This document shows, one piece after another, positions 37,820-46,767 of a DNA stretch of 64,000 nucleotides (within the stretch, counting starts at the first letter, position 1; the number at the start of each line of letters is the position of its first letter). The translations under genes and the position numbers were made by a program. Under the pieces are notes generated by a model. It was not told the DNA's origin. It was given only the letters and a program-made list of their open reading frames with translations, and made no database searches. The DNA is from Monoglobus pectinilyticus (GTDB lineage: Bacteria > Bacillota > Clostridia > Monoglobales > Monoglobaceae), in NCBI RefSeq assembly GCF_002874775.1, contig NZ_CP020991.1:310001-374000 (forward strand), in the 5' to 3' direction.

Positions 37820-38707
37820 ATGAAAGATGAATTCTCACGTTTTCACCCAACAATAAATTTTATATACTTTGCAGCAGTAATAACATTTTCAACTATCTAT
37901 ATGAATCCAATACTACTTTCAATATCATTCATTTCAGGACTTATATACTCAATCTATTTAGACGGACGCAAATCATTTCGTTTTAATTTGCTTACTATTT
38001 TACCAATTTCTATATTTGCCGCCTTAGTAAATATTGCATTCAATCATAATGGAATGACAATATTATGCTATCTTCCAACAGGAAATCCTGTAACGTTGGA
38101 ATCTATAATTTATGGAATATGCGCTGCTGTACTTTTATCAAATATAATTATTTGGTTTTTTTGTTTTAGCCGGATTATAACATCAGATAAATTTATCTAT
38201 CTTTTTGGAAAAATAATCCCCTCACTTTCTCTGGTATTATCTATGATTATAAGGTTTATCCCTCTTTTTAAACACCAGTATCAAGCAGTGTCAACGGCTC
38301 AAAAAACATTGACATACAACAATAAAAACAATAAAATTACATCAAAAATAAAACATTCTCTCAATATATTTTCAATAATGCTGACATGGTCATTAGAAAA
38401 TTCTATTATTACAGCCGATTCAATGAATTCTAGAGGATATGGTTTGAAGGGCAGAACGGCATTTTCAAACTATAAATTTTATTTTAGAGACGGTATAGCG
38501 CTGATAATATTGGCAGCGCTTATTATAACATTAATTTTTCTAACACATGGAGGATATGCTAATATTACATTCTACCCTTTCTATGAATTAAATATTACCG
38601 GAATTGGAATAGTGGGTTATATTATTTATGCAGTTTTATGTATTTTACCAATGATTATTAACATAACGGAGGACATGAAATGGAATTATTTTCGGTCAAA
38701 GATTTAA
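37820..38707 (+). CDS. ecfT: ECF transporter transmembrane (T) component
   Basis: 295-residue membrane protein with five to six helices and the two cytoplasmic coupling helices. The second carries SMNSRGYGLKGR, the conserved Ser/Ala-Arg-Gly motif that docks on the ATPases. The ATG follows GGAGG. It overlaps the next gene by 28 bases, so translation is coupled. Its dedicated neighbours make it a group-I-like module rather than the shared one. Confidence 0.9.
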   Translation: MKDEFSRFHPTINFIYFAAVITFSTIYMNPILLSISFISGLIYSIYLDGRKSFRFNLLTILPISIFAALVNIAFNHNGMTILCYLPTGNPVTLESIIYGICAAVLLSNIIIWFFCFSRIITSDKFIYLFGKIIPSLSLVLSMIIRFIPLFKHQYQAVSTAQKTLTYNNKNNKITSKIKHSLNIFSIMLTWSLENSIITADSMNSRGYGLKGRTAFSNYKFYFRDGIALIILAALIITLIFLTHGGYANITFYPFYELNITGIGIVGYIIYAVLCILPMIINITEDMKWNYFRSKI

Positions 38708-41100
38708 ACTTTTCATATACAAATAACAGAAATAATTTCGCCCTGAAAGACGTAAGTTTCAAAATTAACAGCGGTGAATTTATAACTCTGTGCGGTAAAT
38801 CAGGCTGTGGAAAAACAAGTCTTTTAAGACAGTTAAAAACAACCTTGTCTCCAAGCGGATTTAGATCAGGCAGTATAAAATACTGCGGTAATGAACTTGA
38901 AAAAACAGACAGTTGGGTTCAAGCATCGGAAATTGGCTTTGTAATGCAAAAAGCAGAAAGCCAAATAGTTACCGACAAAGTATGGCACGAAATGGCTTTC
39001 GGACTTGAAAGTTTGGGGTATGACACAGACGAGATAAGGTTAAGAGTCTCAGAAATGGCAAGTTTCTTTGGTCTGCAATCATGGTTTTATAAAGACACAA
39101 ACACCCTTTCCGGTGGTCAAAAACAACTGCTTAGTCTTGCGTCAGTAATGGTATTAGAACCAAAAATACTTATCTTAGACGAACCAACAGCCCAGCTTGA
39201 CCCAATATCTGCGGGTGATTTTATGCAGATGCTGCTTAAAATCAACTGTGAGTTCGGAACAGCTATACTTGTTTCAGCGCATAATCTTGAGGAAGTCGTA
39301 CCTATTTCTGACAGAATAATTGTCATGGAAAACGGCAGGATAATAGCCGATAACGAACCCCGATCCGTCATACTTAATTTAAGAAACACGCAAAATGAAA
39401 TGTTCTCCGCTATGCCGTCACCGGCTCAAATTTACGCCAGTGTTGACAGAGGCTGTAACTGCCCTCTTACAGTAAGAGAAGGCAGAGATTGGATAAGCAC
39501 ATATGTACAGGGAAAGGAAATAAAACCTGTACCAGTTAAAAAAATTGGTTACAAAGAATCTGAAACGGTTTTGAAGGCCAAAAATATATGGTTTAGATAT
39601 GAAAAACGTGATAATGATATTTTAAAAAATATTTCTCTTTCACTGCACAGCGGTGAATGGCAATCGCTTGTTGGAAGCACCGGGGTTGGAAAGACAACGT
39701 TTTTGTCTATCTTGTCAGGAACAAAATCCCCATATAGAGGAAATGTTGATACAATGGGCAACAGGGTCTGCCTTCTGCCTCAAGATCCCACAACTATATT
39801 CGAAAAAGATACTGTTATGGCTGATTTGGTGCAAGATATAAGTCAAAAAGACGAATCATATCTTCAAAATATTATTAATCTTTGCGACCTTTCTGAATTA
39901 CTATACATGCACCCATATGATTTATCAGGAGGTGAACAACAGCGCGCAGCTTTAGCCAAAGTATTACTGAAACGTCCTCGCATACTGCTTCTTGATGAGC
40001 CGACAAAAGGACTTGACGCTTTATTTAAGAAAAAGTTGGCAGGAATACTCCTGAACTTAAAGATACGAGGAATTTCTATCATTATGGTATCTCATGATAT
40101 TGAATTTTGCGCCCAATATTCTGATAACTGTGCATTTCTGTTTGACGGAGAAATTATTTCTAAAGATGAACCTCGTGCATTTTTTTCAGGAAACAATTTT
40201 TACACAACATCTGCTAACAGAATTGCCAGACATATAATTCCCAATGCTATAACCACCGATGATGTTATATATGCTATAGGAGGTTCGCCTGTCATAACCA
40301 AAAGTTCACCCAAACATAATAGTCGTGATTCCGCCCTGCCCCCTCTTCTTACACCGGTGAAAACAAATATAATAACTGACAAAGGATCAAAAGGTTCGGT
40401 ATTTTTCTCAGTATTATCCTTATTATTAATACCGTTATGTATATTTTTAGGAATGAAATTTATACATGAAAGACCATATTATTATATAAGCATTGCAATT
40501 ATACTGCTTTCGATAATCCCATTTATTGTTATGTTTGAAGGCCGAAAACCACAGGCGCGTGAACTTGTTACTATAGCAGTACTTTGTACTATAGGTGTTA
40601 TTGGAAAAATTGCATTCTATATGATTCCTCAGTTTAAGCCAACAGTTGCTATTATAATTATTTCCGCAATGGCTCTTGGTTCTCAGCGAGGCTTTCTGAT
40701 TGGAGTAATAACCGCCTTCGTATCAAACATATTTTTAGGACAGGGCCCCTGGACGCCATGGCAAATGTTTGCCTGCGGTCTTATTGGTTTCATATCCGGA
40801 TTTATGTATAAAAAAGAGGCACTGCCAAAAACGACAGTGCCAATATGTATATTTGGATTTTTAATAACTCTGTTAATATATGGCGGGATTATGAATCCCG
40901 CGGCTTTAATAATGGCCAATGATACAATATCTATGTCCACTCTTGCCGCTTATTATATATCAGGAATCCCATATGACATTATACATGCGGCTTCAACTGT
41001 TATATTTTTAATAGTTTTAGCAAAACCTATGCTTACCAAACTTGATAGAGTTAAGAAAAAATACGGTCTTCTCCTCAAAGGCAGAAATTCATATAACTAA
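38680..41100 (+). CDS. Single-chain ECF transporter: two ATPase domains fused to an S component (cobalamin-type candidate)
   Basis: 806 residues. ABC domain 1: Walker A GKSGCGKT (39-46), signature LSGGQKQ (143-149), Walker B ILILDEP (163-169). ABC domain 2: Walker A GSTGVGKT (332-339), LSGGEQQR (415-422), ILLLDEP (435-441). After a linker, residues about 573-806 form a polytopic S-component domain (ARELVTIAVLCTIGVIGKIAFYMIPQ, FLGQGPWTPWQMFACGLIGFISGF), which to my eye resembles cobalamin-type ECF S proteins (CbrT-like). Linked A-A' proteins are known, for example YkoD, but adding S on the same chain is unusual. ATG 38680 has GGAGG 7 bases upstream. The stop overlaps the convergent gene's stop by 4 bases. 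Confidence 0.88.
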   Translation: MELFSVKDLNFSYTNNRNNFALKDVSFKINSGEFITLCGKSGCGKTSLLRQLKTTLSPSGFRSGSIKYCGNELEKTDSWVQASEIGFVMQKAESQIVTDKVWHEMAFGLESLGYDTDEIRLRVSEMASFFGLQSWFYKDTNTLSGGQKQLLSLASVMVLEPKILILDEPTAQLDPISAGDFMQMLLKINCEFGTAILVSAHNLEEVVPISDRIIVMENGRIIADNEPRSVILNLRNTQNEMFSAMPSPAQIYASVDRGCNCPLTVREGRDWISTYVQGKEIKPVPVKKIGYKESETVLKAKNIWFRYEKRDNDILKNISLSLHSGEWQSLVGSTGVGKTTFLSILSGTKSPYRGNVDTMGNRVCLLPQDPTTIFEKDTVMADLVQDISQKDESYLQNIINLCDLSELLYMHPYDLSGGEQQRAALAKVLLKRPRILLLDEPTKGLDALFKKKLAGILLNLKIRGISIIMVSHDIEFCAQYSDNCAFLFDGEIISKDEPRAFFSGNNFYTTSANRIARHIIPNAITTDDVIYAIGGSPVITKSSPKHNSRDSALPPLLTPVKTNIITDKGSKGSVFFSVLSLLLIPLCIFLGMKFIHERPYYYISIAIILLSIIPFIVMFEGRKPQARELVTIAVLCTIGVIGKIAFYMIPQFKPTVAIIIISAMALGSQRGFLIGVITAFVSNIFLGQGPWTPWQMFACGLIGFISGFMYKKEALPKTTVPICIFGFLITLLIYGGIMNPAALIMANDTISMSTLAAYYISGIPYDIIHAASTVIFLIVLAKPMLTKLDRVKKKYGLLLKGRNSYN

Positions 41101-44100
41101 TTATTAAACTCATCTTTAAAGAAACATAATGCAGTCATTTTGGAAACTTCTGATCTGGCTGCATTTTCTTTTGGGGCAAACCGTCTACCTTCCATACCAT
41201 TTATAATCCCAGCCTCTTTAAGATGTTTAACGCTATTTTTCGCATATCCGTCTATCTCAATATAATCACTAAATTCATCTGCCAAATTCATTTCAGATTC
41301 TGTTCCTAAAGATTTACCATATAACATTTCATAAAATCTGTCTAGGATTACACAGATATCTTCACGAGTTATAAAATTATTCGGTCTAAATTCTCCATTT
41401 TCAAAACCATTTATTAGACCATTTGCCGAAGCCCAATTAACATTATCAAAATACCAGTCACTTTTATTGACATCATTGAATATCAATGAGTCGCCCTCAT
41501 CCGATTGAATATTGTTTTCTGCATTCCAAATTCTTGAAAGCACAGACACAAATTCTGCTCTTGTCATTGGAGCTTCTGGCCTAAAAGCGCCATCGTTATC
41601 ACCAAGCAATATTTTTTTCTCTGATAAAACTTTTATATACCTATATGCCCAATAATCTTTTGAAACGTCAGAATAAATAAAACTCTCTTCTGTCGGCTTA
41701 TCCGGTGTTGCTTCAGGACTAGCTGTTATATCCGGTGAACTGATAATCCCAGGCTCAGAACTTATCCCTGAACCATTTGAACCTGCGCTGCTCTCATTTT
41801 CCAAAGTATAGTCATCAGTATAATATAACTTTACAGCATCACCATTTTTAAGTTTATAAGAATCCATTCCAACACTTGGGCTTTTCTCATTTACAGTATA
41901 TAACCAACCACTGTTTTTACCATTAGTATATTCTCCGATTGTTATGCCGCTTGGCGAAGTTATTGAAGAAATATACCCAGAGTCCAATCCCTTTGCAGTA
42001 TAACCATTCTCACTTAGAACTGTCATAATGACGCTTAAAGCTGTATCGTTTGAAGAAACAGTCTTTTTGACAGGAAATATCCATGTAGGATATGAACCGG
42101 TATGCTTTCCATCTCCATGAGCAGTATCACCAATAACTGATACTGTTACCGTAATAGATGTCGTTCCGCCCCCTGTACTGCCTCCGCTGTTCCCGGAACT
42201 ACTGCCGGAACTTGACGAGTTTTTAATCGGTTTTATATCATAGATATTATATGCTCCATAACTATCTAAGCCAACATATGATATCAGTGCTCTAAATCCC
42301 TGTTCAGTTGCTAACTTATTTAATTCTGAATTATCTATATATCCAAATCCGCTGTTATCCTCCAGAGTATATGAAAGCAATCCCGAAATCAAGCTGTTAC
42401 CATTTTTTATAAATCTAGAATCATTTAATGAATTAATTCCCAAAGAAGATAATCCAGTTATTACCATAGCATCAGTATTTGATGAACCTAAACTTCCGCT
42501 TGATAATTGTTTTTCAGATAATATATTTACTATTTTGTCTACAGCCGTCTTTATTTGACTATGTGTCTTTGTATCTATTCCTACACTTTCTGCTGAATTT
42601 GCTAAATAATACTTAGAAAGTGCATTTAATACCATAGCTGAAGAATCATAATCCGGATAATTCATGCCTTCCCAGGTATATCCCCACACACCATCAGAAT
42701 TTCTGCTCGTAAGTATATATTCTATTAAAGCCTCACGGGTTAGATTTCCGTTAACAGTGTAGTCTCCTGAATCATATAGAAGCATTGCAAAAACCGCATC
42801 AGTTATATATGTAATATCAGAAATATTATAGCTTGATATTTTATCTATTAAATCAAATACTTCACCATCTGAACTCTTAAGTTTTTTTATATCTGTGCCT
42901 ATAGACTTTAATGCAAAGCCATCCTTTGCTAATGTTCCAATGGATTGAGAAGTAAAAGCGTCATCTATAATCAATTGCTTAGCTTCAGACTTGTTTTTAA
43001 GTTTCGAAGAATAACCTCCGCAAACCATATCAAATATAGACCAAGCTTCTGTTGTTTCAGTATATAAAGATGATATGTTACTCATCAAAAGCTTTATTTC
43101 TTTATTTATAACAGTATCAGGAACTGACGATGAAGTCGGAAGTGGTGACGCGCTTTCAATATTTGAAGTTTCTGTTGGGGCAGGGGTAAAAGTTTCTTCA
43201 TAAGGTACATCCGTCGGTAACGGAGATGCGCTTACAACAACTGGTGCTTCAGTTGGAGACGGCGAAGCCGTTTCGGCATTTTCTTCCTCTACGGTTACCT
43301 CACACCACGGCAAAACAATATATGTAAAATCATCAGAATAACTCTCTGCAGAAATAAAATATTTTCCCGGAGTTTCAAAAGATAATGTAAAGTTTCCATT
43401 ATTATCTGTTACTATTCCGGTGTCCTTTAAGTCATATTTATCAGTACCTGATAATATTTTTATATCCGATATCGCCTCTGTATTTGCTTCAATAGTTTCC
43501 TGCGGATAACAACCAAAGAATGAAACATACCCACTGAGATTCAAATTAACTTCCTGATTAGGAGCAGCAGTTACATTAGTTTTATCAAACCATGAGAATA
43601 CGTCACTCCAAAATGACTTGTCCTGATACAAAAATATTCTGACATCATCATTGTCTTTCAAATATGACTTATCAGCAGTATAGCCAGTATATGAACCATA
43701 CAAAGGATTTATAACACCATCATTCGGCTGGACGCCATTCACAAAAAAAGATGACGCCGAAGCATCCACGCCTAAGATTTTGGTAATAAACCCGCTGTTA
43801 ATATCTAAATAATCTTTTGCGGTATTTACAGTAAACCCATCAGACAGCAATATTTTGTGAACAGCGATCAAAGCATCCAAAATGCTTACTTGACCGTCGT
43901 CTTCATTTTCATAACCGTATTGATACGCTAAATCAGATGAAACTGTGAGAGTTTCCGGAGCAAAATAAAATTCATCACCGGAAAGTGAAATAGTAACCGT
44001 CTTTTCCTGATTTCCCGATGCAAAAACTGCACCGCTCATAACAGATACACAGATTATAACAGCAAGAAAAACTGAAATAAGCCGGCGTACAAAATTTTGT

Positions 44101-44123
44101 TGTTGATAGTCTAGATTTTTCAT
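41097..44123 (-). CDS. SLH-anchored transcobalamin-like protein under cobalamin riboswitch control
   Basis: 1008 residues. Signal peptide 1-35 (VFLAVIICVSVMSGAVFA). DUF4430-like domain about 41-168. Beta-sandwich about 185-278. Pro/Ser/Thr linker 283-336. Helical alpha6-barrel about 338-625 with terpenoid-cyclase-like turns (NSDGVWGY, DNSGFGYI). Gly/Ser linker. Second DUF4430 domain 656-770, with NSGWLYTVNEKSPSVGMDSYKLKNGDAVKLYY. Three SLH repeats (about 814-865, 879-932, 946-1000). The barrel followed by DUF4430 is the domain order of transcobalamin and intrinsic factor. ATG 44123 has GGAGG 6 bases upstream; a longer frame to 44183 enters the leader. B12 repression makes a corrinoid-binding surface role likely. 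The alternative is a general surface adhesin. Confidence 0.85.
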   Translation of the reverse strand: MKNLDYQQQNFVRRLISVFLAVIICVSVMSGAVFASGNQEKTVTISLSGDEFYFAPETLTVSSDLAYQYGYENEDDGQVSILDALIAVHKILLSDGFTVNTAKDYLDINSGFITKILGVDASASSFFVNGVQPNDGVINPLYGSYTGYTADKSYLKDNDDVRIFLYQDKSFWSDVFSWFDKTNVTAAPNQEVNLNLSGYVSFFGCYPQETIEANTEAISDIKILSGTDKYDLKDTGIVTDNNGNFTLSFETPGKYFISAESYSDDFTYIVLPWCEVTVEEENAETASPSPTEAPVVVSASPLPTDVPYEETFTPAPTETSNIESASPLPTSSSVPDTVINKEIKLLMSNISSLYTETTEAWSIFDMVCGGYSSKLKNKSEAKQLIIDDAFTSQSIGTLAKDGFALKSIGTDIKKLKSSDGEVFDLIDKISSYNISDITYITDAVFAMLLYDSGDYTVNGNLTREALIEYILTSRNSDGVWGYTWEGMNYPDYDSSAMVLNALSKYYLANSAESVGIDTKTHSQIKTAVDKIVNILSEKQLSSGSLGSSNTDAMVITGLSSLGINSLNDSRFIKNGNSLISGLLSYTLEDNSGFGYIDNSELNKLATEQGFRALISYVGLDSYGAYNIYDIKPIKNSSSSGSSSGNSGGSTGGGTTSITVTVSVIGDTAHGDGKHTGSYPTWIFPVKKTVSSNDTALSVIMTVLSENGYTAKGLDSGYISSITSPSGITIGEYTNGKNSGWLYTVNEKSPSVGMDSYKLKNGDAVKLYYTDDYTLENESSAGSNGSGISSEPGIISSPDITASPEATPDKPTEESFIYSDVSKDYWAYRYIKVLSEKKILLGDNDGAFRPEAPMTRAEFVSVLSRIWNAENNIQSDEGDSLIFNDVNKSDWYFDNVNWASANGLINGFENGEFRPNNFITREDICVILDRFYEMLYGKSLGTESEMNLADEFSDYIEIDGYAKNSVKHLKEAGIINGMEGRRFAPKENAARSEVSKMTALCFFKDEFNN

Positions 44124-44170
44124 AAAATCCCTCCATAAAATAAAAATGCCTGTACAAGGTAAATGTATAG

Positions 44171-44203
44171 ACACAAAAAACACAGTGCGCTATGCAATGT
44201 GCC
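44171..44203 (-). terminator. Expression-platform terminator of the cobalamin riboswitch
   Basis: Minus-strand hairpin GCACAT-TGC/GCA-CTGTG (loop ATAGC, one mismatch) followed by TTTTTT, about 45 bases after the aptamer and about 50 before the ATG. Its position fits transcriptional control by cobalamin. Confidence 0.7.
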
Positions 44204-44237
44204 TTTGCCAAATCCAATACCCCTGTGGACCACAAAA

Positions 44238-44404
44238 CACAGATAAAGGCAGGTCTTCCGACTTAGCTTCAGCATATTTGGCACCTTCCCAAGAAAACTC
44301 AGTGGTATAAGCCAAACACTCGGCGTCACGGCAGCAAGGTCTGTTTGAGAATTTCACTCATATTCCCTATTATCGCTGAAATCAGCGCACCTCTATCTCT
44401 ATTC
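44238..44404 (-). promoter_or_regulatory. Cobalamin (B12) riboswitch
   Basis: Read on the minus strand, the class I B12 motifs occur in order: AGGTGC near the 5' end, AATAGGGAATATGAGTGAAA, CAGACCTTGCTGCCGTGA, TACCACTGAG, GGGAAGGTGCCAA, AAGTCGGAAGACCTGCC. The P1 helix pairs AGATAG with TTATCT. It begins only about 17 bases after the mntR-family stop codon, and controls the SLH protein downstream. With cobalamin bound, the following terminator should form and repress the gene. Confidence 0.96.
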
Positions 44405-44420
44405 ATTTGTAAATTAACTT

Positions 44421-44798
44421 CTAAGAATTTTGTTCTAAAGTTCTGACAAACTCTTTCAGCTTATCAAAACTTTCTTCACTGATGACATGTTCAATCCTGC
44501 ATGCATCAGTAAGAGCGGTTTCTTCAGATACTCCAATCTTCATCAAATACTTGCTCAAAAATCTATGGCGTTCATAGATTTTCTCTGCAATTGCCCTGCC
44601 TGATGGGAGCAAATCAATATATCCATGAACGTCCACAGATATATAACCGCTTTCTTTAAGTGATTTGACAGCACGGCTTATACTTGGCTTAGTATATCCG
44701 GTCTCAGTAACTATGTCAATAGACCGAACTTTATCTCCTTTATTTGATAACACCAATATAGTTTCAAGATAATTTTCAGCCGACTCCATTATTTTCAT
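44421..44798 (-). CDS. DtxR/MntR-family metal-dependent transcriptional regulator
   Basis: About 125 residues: a winged helix at the N-terminus (MKIMESAENYLETILVLSNKG, then SIDIVTETGYTKPSISRAVKSLKESGYI) and a dimerisation/metal-binding region with RHRFLSKYLMKIGV, DACRIEHVISEESFDKL. It has no SH3-like third domain, as in MntR and other short members. ATG 44798 has GAGGTG 6 bases upstream. A clear promoter is upstream, and the cobalamin riboswitch begins just after its stop, so read-through into the SLH gene is possible. Whether it senses Mn or Fe cannot be told from the sequence. Confidence 0.88.
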   Translation of the reverse strand: MKIMESAENYLETILVLSNKGDKVRSIDIVTETGYTKPSISRAVKSLKESGYISVDVHGYIDLLPSGRAIAEKIYERHRFLSKYLMKIGVSEETALTDACRIEHVISEESFDKLKEFVRTLEQNS

Positions 44799-44837
44799 CC
44801 GTACCACCTCACTTAATTTACATATATTTTCTATATA

Positions 44838-44866
44838 ATTTTATCATAGTGCCAAAAGATTGTCAA
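44838..44866 (-). promoter_or_regulatory. Promoter of the DtxR/MntR-family gene
   Basis: Minus-strand TTGACA (44861-44866), 17-base spacer, TAAAAT (44838-44843) with an upstream TG. I see no separate promoter between this gene and the riboswitch, so it may also drive the SLH transcript. Confidence 0.7.
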
Positions 44867-44967
44867 GATTTATCAAAAATACCGTTCAATATTTAATTGA
44901 TAAATTTTTTTATGAAATATGAATATATCATCCAACATTAAAAAAACTTTAAAAATCAGTAAACCGA

Positions 44968-44996
44968 TTGACAAAAATAGTTTGGTATATTATGAT
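44968..44996 (+). promoter_or_regulatory. Promoter of the gtrA-family gene
   Basis: TTGACA (44968-44973), 17-base spacer, TATGAT (44991-44996), about 47 bases before the ATG. It is divergent from the regulator gene. Confidence 0.7.
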
Positions 44997-45042
44997 AAGT
45001 AATAGTAATTTTGCGTGTTAACTATATAAAAGGAGAGGGAAA

Positions 45043-45531
45043 ATGATTAATAAACTTAAAGAACTCTATAAAAAATATGAGGAAGTTATTCTATATTTAT
45101 TTTTCGGAGTTTTAACAACTATTATTTCAGTTGGTCTCTACTGGCTTCTTGGGGTAATGTTTGACTATATTGCCGCAACATCAGGCAACAGCGGATTAAC
45201 TCTTCAAAATAACGGTTTTATCAACTCTTCATGCGTTGTATTTAAAAATATTATAGCAATTTTGTTTGCATATATAACAAACAGAATATTTGTTTTTAAA
45301 AGTAAAATCTCCGGGTTTAAAGCTATAACTTTAGAAATGCTCAGTTTTTTTGCAGCAAGGTTGGCAACTATGGTATTTGAGGTTATTTTTATGTTTGTAA
45401 CAGTAAATGTATTTGCTCTTCAACCATTATTAATGAACATAATTGCACAGTTTGTTATAGTAGTTCTTAACTATGTTTTCAGCAAACTTTGGATATTCAA
45501 AAAGGAAGACTCTGCAGAAAAAACTAAATAG
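45043..45531 (+). CDS. GtrA-family membrane protein
   Basis: 162 residues, four membrane helices (VILYLFFGVLTTIISVGLYWLL, NIIAILFAYITNRIFVF, FFAARLATMVFEVIFMFVTV, IIAQFVIVVLNYVFSKLWIF). The NRIFVFKSK and VLNYVFSKLWIF strings are the GtrA signature. Members are thought to flip or pass undecaprenyl-phosphate-linked sugars to the outer face of the membrane. The ATG follows AGGAGAGGG. It could supply lipid-linked sugar to the GT-C enzymes elsewhere in the window, but no direct linkage is seen. Confidence 0.9.
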   Translation: MINKLKELYKKYEEVILYLFFGVLTTIISVGLYWLLGVMFDYIAATSGNSGLTLQNNGFINSSCVVFKNIIAILFAYITNRIFVFKSKISGFKAITLEMLSFFAARLATMVFEVIFMFVTVNVFALQPLLMNIIAQFVIVVLNYVFSKLWIFKKEDSAEKTK

Positions 45532-45590
45532 TAATATTTGTGGAGTAAGGATATATTTCAATTTAAATTCCAATAAAGGATGTATTAGTT

Positions 45591-46643
45591 ATGAAAATGT
45601 CTTACAAAATTATTATTTCTTTAACTGTTATATTAATATTGGGCTTATCAGGACTTTTTACATATGAATACTATATTAATCAAAATCAGACAAGTCAAAA
45701 TCAAGAAGAAGCCGAGAATACACAAGATAACGTTATAACATCAGAATTTAAGTCTGAGAAAAACTCAATAGTTCCGTTCACTTCAATGACGGAATCAAAT
45801 GGCAGCTTATATATTACAAAATCACTTTCCTCTTCTGCCAATTTAGAAAATGCAAATGTTATTCCTATTGAGTCTGACTTTTTTACAATAGTTGGCGATG
45901 ACGTATATTATATAACAAATGGGAGCGATGAATTTGCACCGGAACTTAGACGGTGCGGTTTAGACGGTAACAATGATATATCAATAAGCGAATTTGTCTC
46001 TCCGCTTGGCTCACCTGTAGTTATTGGAGACTATATTTATTCTGCTTACTACACAGAAGCTGACGAAGGTTTGAATAACGGAATATATAAAATTAACATA
46101 AACAGCGGAGAAACCGAAAAAGCAATTGAAGGCGAATACTTTATTTATGGATATGATAATGATAAAATTTATTATACTTCAAATTCAGAAAACCGCGGTT
46201 CAGGGACAATACTTCACCGAATGAATTTTGACGGAACGGATAAAACTGAAGTTCTTAATTTCAATGTAAGGACTGACAGTATTGTTGTTTATGATAAGTA
46301 TATATTTTTCTCAGCATATGATGATATTAGCCACTGCTACAAAATATACAGGTCTCCTAAATCAGGAAAAGGAAATATTGACGCTTATAGCTTCGAATGT
46401 TTCTCTAACGTTTTTGATGTAATAGACGAAAGATTATATTATCAAGCAAATTCTGCAGTGTATTCATCTGAAATCAACGGAGATAATGAAATAAAAATTG
46501 CTGATATTGATGAGAAAAGTGACAGCGCTTATGGATTTAAAAAGTTTGACAATAAGATTTATTTTTACGAAAAGTCAAATCAAGGAGACATCCTATATCA
46601 AACAAACATTGAAACAAGCGAAAAACTAAATATAAGCAAATAA
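45591..46643 (+). CDS. Membrane-anchored DUF5050-type beta-propeller protein
   Basis: 350 residues. One N-terminal helix (IIISLTVILILGLSGLFTYEYYI), a short Gln/Asn/Glu-rich spacer, then repeated short blades with a YYITNGSDEFAPELRRCGLDGNND-like pattern and YYTSN / IFFSAYDD / LYYQAN variants, as in DUF5050 (LRP1-like) propellers common in Clostridia. No catalytic motif is seen; binding or scaffolding is the likely role. The gene is 59 bases after gtrA. Function unknown. Confidence 0.72.
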   Translation: MKMSYKIIISLTVILILGLSGLFTYEYYINQNQTSQNQEEAENTQDNVITSEFKSEKNSIVPFTSMTESNGSLYITKSLSSSANLENANVIPIESDFFTIVGDDVYYITNGSDEFAPELRRCGLDGNNDISISEFVSPLGSPVVIGDYIYSAYYTEADEGLNNGIYKININSGETEKAIEGEYFIYGYDNDKIYYTSNSENRGSGTILHRMNFDGTDKTEVLNFNVRTDSIVVYDKYIFFSAYDDISHCYKIYRSPKSGKGNIDAYSFECFSNVFDVIDERLYYQANSAVYSSEINGDNEIKIADIDEKSDSAYGFKKFDNKIYFYEKSNQGDILYQTNIETSEKLNISK

Positions 46644-46767
46644 TTTATTAATTCAAAAAGAATATTATAAAAATTCACTGTCAATATTTGTATCGTTAAC
46701 AAAGATTATTTGCAGTTTAAATATGCTGCATATATTATAAAACTATTAAATGTAAAAGGAGTTTATA

